From: Selaginella tamariscina
Lineage: Eukaryota; Streptophyta; Lycopodiopsida; Selaginellales; Selaginellaceae
NCBI GenBank assembly: GCA_003024785.1
Contig: PUQB01000453.1
Location: 124,001 to 188,000, forward strand
Direction: 5' to 3'
DNA: 64,000 bases
Every line of letters starts with the position of its first letter. The stretch's first letter is position 1. Both the position numbers and the translations under genes were made by a program. The notes below the pieces were generated by a model, which saw nothing but the letters and a program-made list of their open reading frames with translations, was not told the DNA's origin and searched no databases. Positions 61,988 to 64,000 of this stretch are shown piece by piece.

Positions 61988-63756
61988 TGTCATAGTTTTT
62001 ACTATGACTCCTCTTTACTTTGGACGTTGACTGTTGTTACCTACTGTACTATGTTGACAAGCCCTAGATGTAGTGAGAAACAGCCCCGCTTAGTGCACTT
62101 AGGTGTTTAGGGGTAGTCCGGCCGGCTGTCCTTAGATATCTCGAGAAACTCTAAGCGAAGGTAGCACTTACCTTCTAGAAAACTCTTACCCTCGTTTTCC
62201 GTGTCCCGGTTGGATTAATGGCTAGTTCCGGTGAGTTCGGCATGTCGGATATGCTTAGAAATACCCCCAGGTTTGACAGGTTAGGGTTTAGGGGTCGATG
62301 GATAACTCACCAAGTATGTTCCCTCTGGGAATGAGATTTCAGTGCTAGCCCACTTATGTAAACAGGAAAACAGGGGGGGGGCCTCTGTCACATAAATAAG
62401 GTAGTATATAGGAGTGAGGGTTCCTGGGTTCATGACTGAGCTCGTTACTCTTCTCCCGGTGCAAGCTCTAGCTTGTGTCGTCAAGGCACAACCCTCTGTT
62501 GTGCCGCCCTAACTTCCAGATGCCAGGGGTACGTCCCACCTTCGGGGTAGCTTACCCTTAACGTTGGCGAATCCATGCCTGGGAGGTCTTGTCGGAATGC
62601 ACGTTCCAAGAGGCAGAGGTTGAGGCTTGTCTCCAGCCTCCTCCTCCACGTCAAGCTAGGTGTAGCACTCACAGCCAAGCAAGGCACATCCGTGTCCTTG
62701 TCCAACTGTGGGCGTGGGATCTTGTTTGACAGGTTCACAGTACCAATTCCTGAGGGTTCATTGAGGGGTTCTAGAGTTGGCATTTAGGAGCCACGTTTGT
62801 GGTACTTGGTGCAACTCTTGAATCTAAGGGCTATGGCATGATAGCCCACATCGGGGAAGGCAGTGTCACATGGAGATGTGACACTGGGCTAAATGTCACA
62901 TGGTACAACGCCTGAGGCACGCCCTTTGGGGTTGTGTCATGGGTTTGTCGCCAAGGGGTTGGATACTCTAGCAATAGGCATGCTTGTGCTTGCACTAGGG
63001 TGCTAAGCCTTGGGCATCTGCTCAAGGGAGGTTAGGTCTCGTAACTAGGTGTGCTTTGGCACACTTGGCTAGGGGAGTGTTCTCCTTGGAATCCAGAGGT
63101 TGAACAACCTAAGCTCATTAGCAGAAGCCCTTTCATGAGGCACTTGCAAGGTCATGTGCTTAGGGTTATCCCAAACCTAGCCTTAGGGAGTTTGCTTAGC
63201 AGGACACTCGTGTTCGCCTACGGCACACACTCGTGTCCTCATTAAGTACTAGCTCTAGGTCTAGGGTATAACTTGGCCACTCAAACCCTTAGGGGTTAGT
63301 CGTGGTTCAGGGTACCCCTTGTCGCCCTAAAGGGGTTGTACTCCCGGATGAGGGTGATTCCTCAAGGGGTAAGTGACAATGCCTTAGCTCTGTCACGGGG
63401 TATGTGTGGAACACACGTCTCCTTGAATGGGGGTTAGGGCATGAGCCTGTCTAGGTCTTCTAGGGCAAGACCCTAAGTCAACTAGGGTTATCCCTCAAGG
63501 GTTTTGGGGGTAGACACTCTAGGGAGACTTAGGCTAAACCCTAAGTCAACTAGGGTTATCCCTCAAGGGTTCTGGGGGCAGACATTCTAAGGAGACTTAG
63601 GCTAAACCCTAAGTCTCTTGTCCACTTGGGCATTAGAGTCTAACCCTAGGGGTTGTTGGGGTTGTTCTGGGATACTTAGCGTTGCTCACACAGGGTGATG
63701 ACGCCAAATGGCCACATGGCAGCCACGTGTTGGCCCTTTAGGTTAAAACTCTGACA
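61988..63756 (+). repeat. 3' LTR
   Basis: It is nearly identical to 56445-58240. The 67-base internal unit is present twice (63475-63610) rather than three times. Confidence 0.92.
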
Positions 63757-64000
63757 TAAACGATCGAATCAGTCACCAAATTTCAAAGTGCAAGTCCCTT
63801 TGTCGGCAGTTTCAAATTTTTGGATGCATCAAAACTCATCGGATCTCAGAAACCGTTAGCGTTACCACCACCTCAGCAGGCCAAGTTCTCAGCTCCAAAG
63901 TTTGCTCCTCACAATCCGTAAGAGGGGTTCGGACATGTCATAATTGTAACAAGCCTGGTCATTTTGCTAAAGAATGTCAAGCACCCTCATAACAATCGGG
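63757..64000 (+). mobile_element. Gag-like fragment of another LTR retrotransposon
   Basis: Right after the LTR element a reading frame ends with CHNCNKPGHFAKEC (63936-63977), a CX2CX4HX4C zinc knuckle typical of Gag. The window ends here, so family and state are not known. It suggests the LARD-like element inserted in or beside an older retrotransposon. Confidence 0.75.

Larger units (their letters stand above)
56445..63756 (+). mobile_element. Non-autonomous LTR retrotransposon (LARD-like), structurally whole
   Basis: Two long direct repeats (56445-58240 and 61988-63756) start TGTCATAG and end TGACA. The left one is followed by a primer-binding site, and a purine-rich tract precedes the right one. 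The 3.75-kb internal region has no long reading frame, which fits the large retrotransposon derivative (LARD) type that depends on an autonomous relative. The LTRs are very similar, with mostly single-base gaps between them plus one repeat-unit difference, so insertion was recent. Flanking 5-mers (ATAAC and TAAAC) are similar but not identical. Confidence 0.9.

Noticed and set aside
56445-63756. Coding open frames inside the LTRs and interior (for example 57015-57275, 61700-61888, 62575-62787)
   Set aside because: No gag, protease, RT, RNase H or integrase motif is present. Frames are short and overlap on both strands.
56440-63761. Exact 5-base target duplication of the LTR element
   Set aside because: The flanks ATAAC and TAAAC are similar but not identical. 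They may be a true duplication blurred by a base-calling gap, or chance in AT-rich DNA.
1-64000. tRNA, rRNA or snRNA genes
   Set aside because: No tRNA-like cloverleaf with A and B boxes and no rRNA core sequence was noticed by eye. A covariance-model search could still find some.

Overview
This is nuclear DNA of a land plant. The AT-rich intergenic sequence, short GT-AG introns, TTTAGGG-type telomere repeat, GT37 fucosyltransferase, PLS-type PPR protein and cytosolic plant-type aspartyl-tRNA synthetase (AspRS) all fit. A gene resembling the ciliary protein CFAP77 suggests a plant with swimming sperm (bryophyte, lycophyte, fern or similar). I cannot name the species. Single-base gaps are common in nearly every gene and between duplicate copies. 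Either many genes are decaying or this is an incompletely polished long-read assembly; I favour the second as a partial explanation. One N lies at 56273.

Layout. 1-7190: a broken GT37 gene (-), a CFAP77-like gene (+) and an LTR-like remnant. 7191-10307: a gene (-) of the family I recall as DUF7869, with a transposase-like signature. 10452-16030: two arrays of an 18-bp perfect palindrome, GGCGGGATTAATCCCGCC. They flank AT-rich DNA with a fold-back element, a short telomere-like array and microsatellites. The arrays lie upstream of two divergent genes, the DUF7869-like gene on the left and a ParB/methylase-like gene on the right. About 15800-30047 and 30048-46325 are a direct tandem duplication. 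Each unit carries a palindrome array, a hairpin, the ParB/N4-N6-methylase-like gene, a HAD (FCP1/NIF-like) phosphatase-like gene, old Ty3/Gypsy debris and an AspRS gene on the minus strand. A third AspRS fragment follows at 46400. 46600-50600 holds an unrecognised gene, a cyclin-B-like fragment and a broken PPR gene, all on minus. 50640-55900 is AT-rich and contains a diverged direct repeat. 56445-63756 is a structurally complete non-autonomous LTR retrotransposon of the LARD type, without a long reading frame and unusually rich in short perfect hairpins. It sits next to a gag-like zinc knuckle.

The best candidate for an undescribed system is the set at 7-21 kb, partly repeated at 30-35 kb. 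It combines regularly spaced palindromes, a protein joining a ParB/sulfiredoxin-like domain to a beta-class N4/N6-methylase-like domain with altered motifs, a HAD gene that could be spliced in frame onto it, and a DUF7869-like gene whose N-terminal beta module also occurs in the ParB-methylase protein. A functional link between the palindromes and these proteins is inference. The second candidate is the hairpin-dense LARD-like element.
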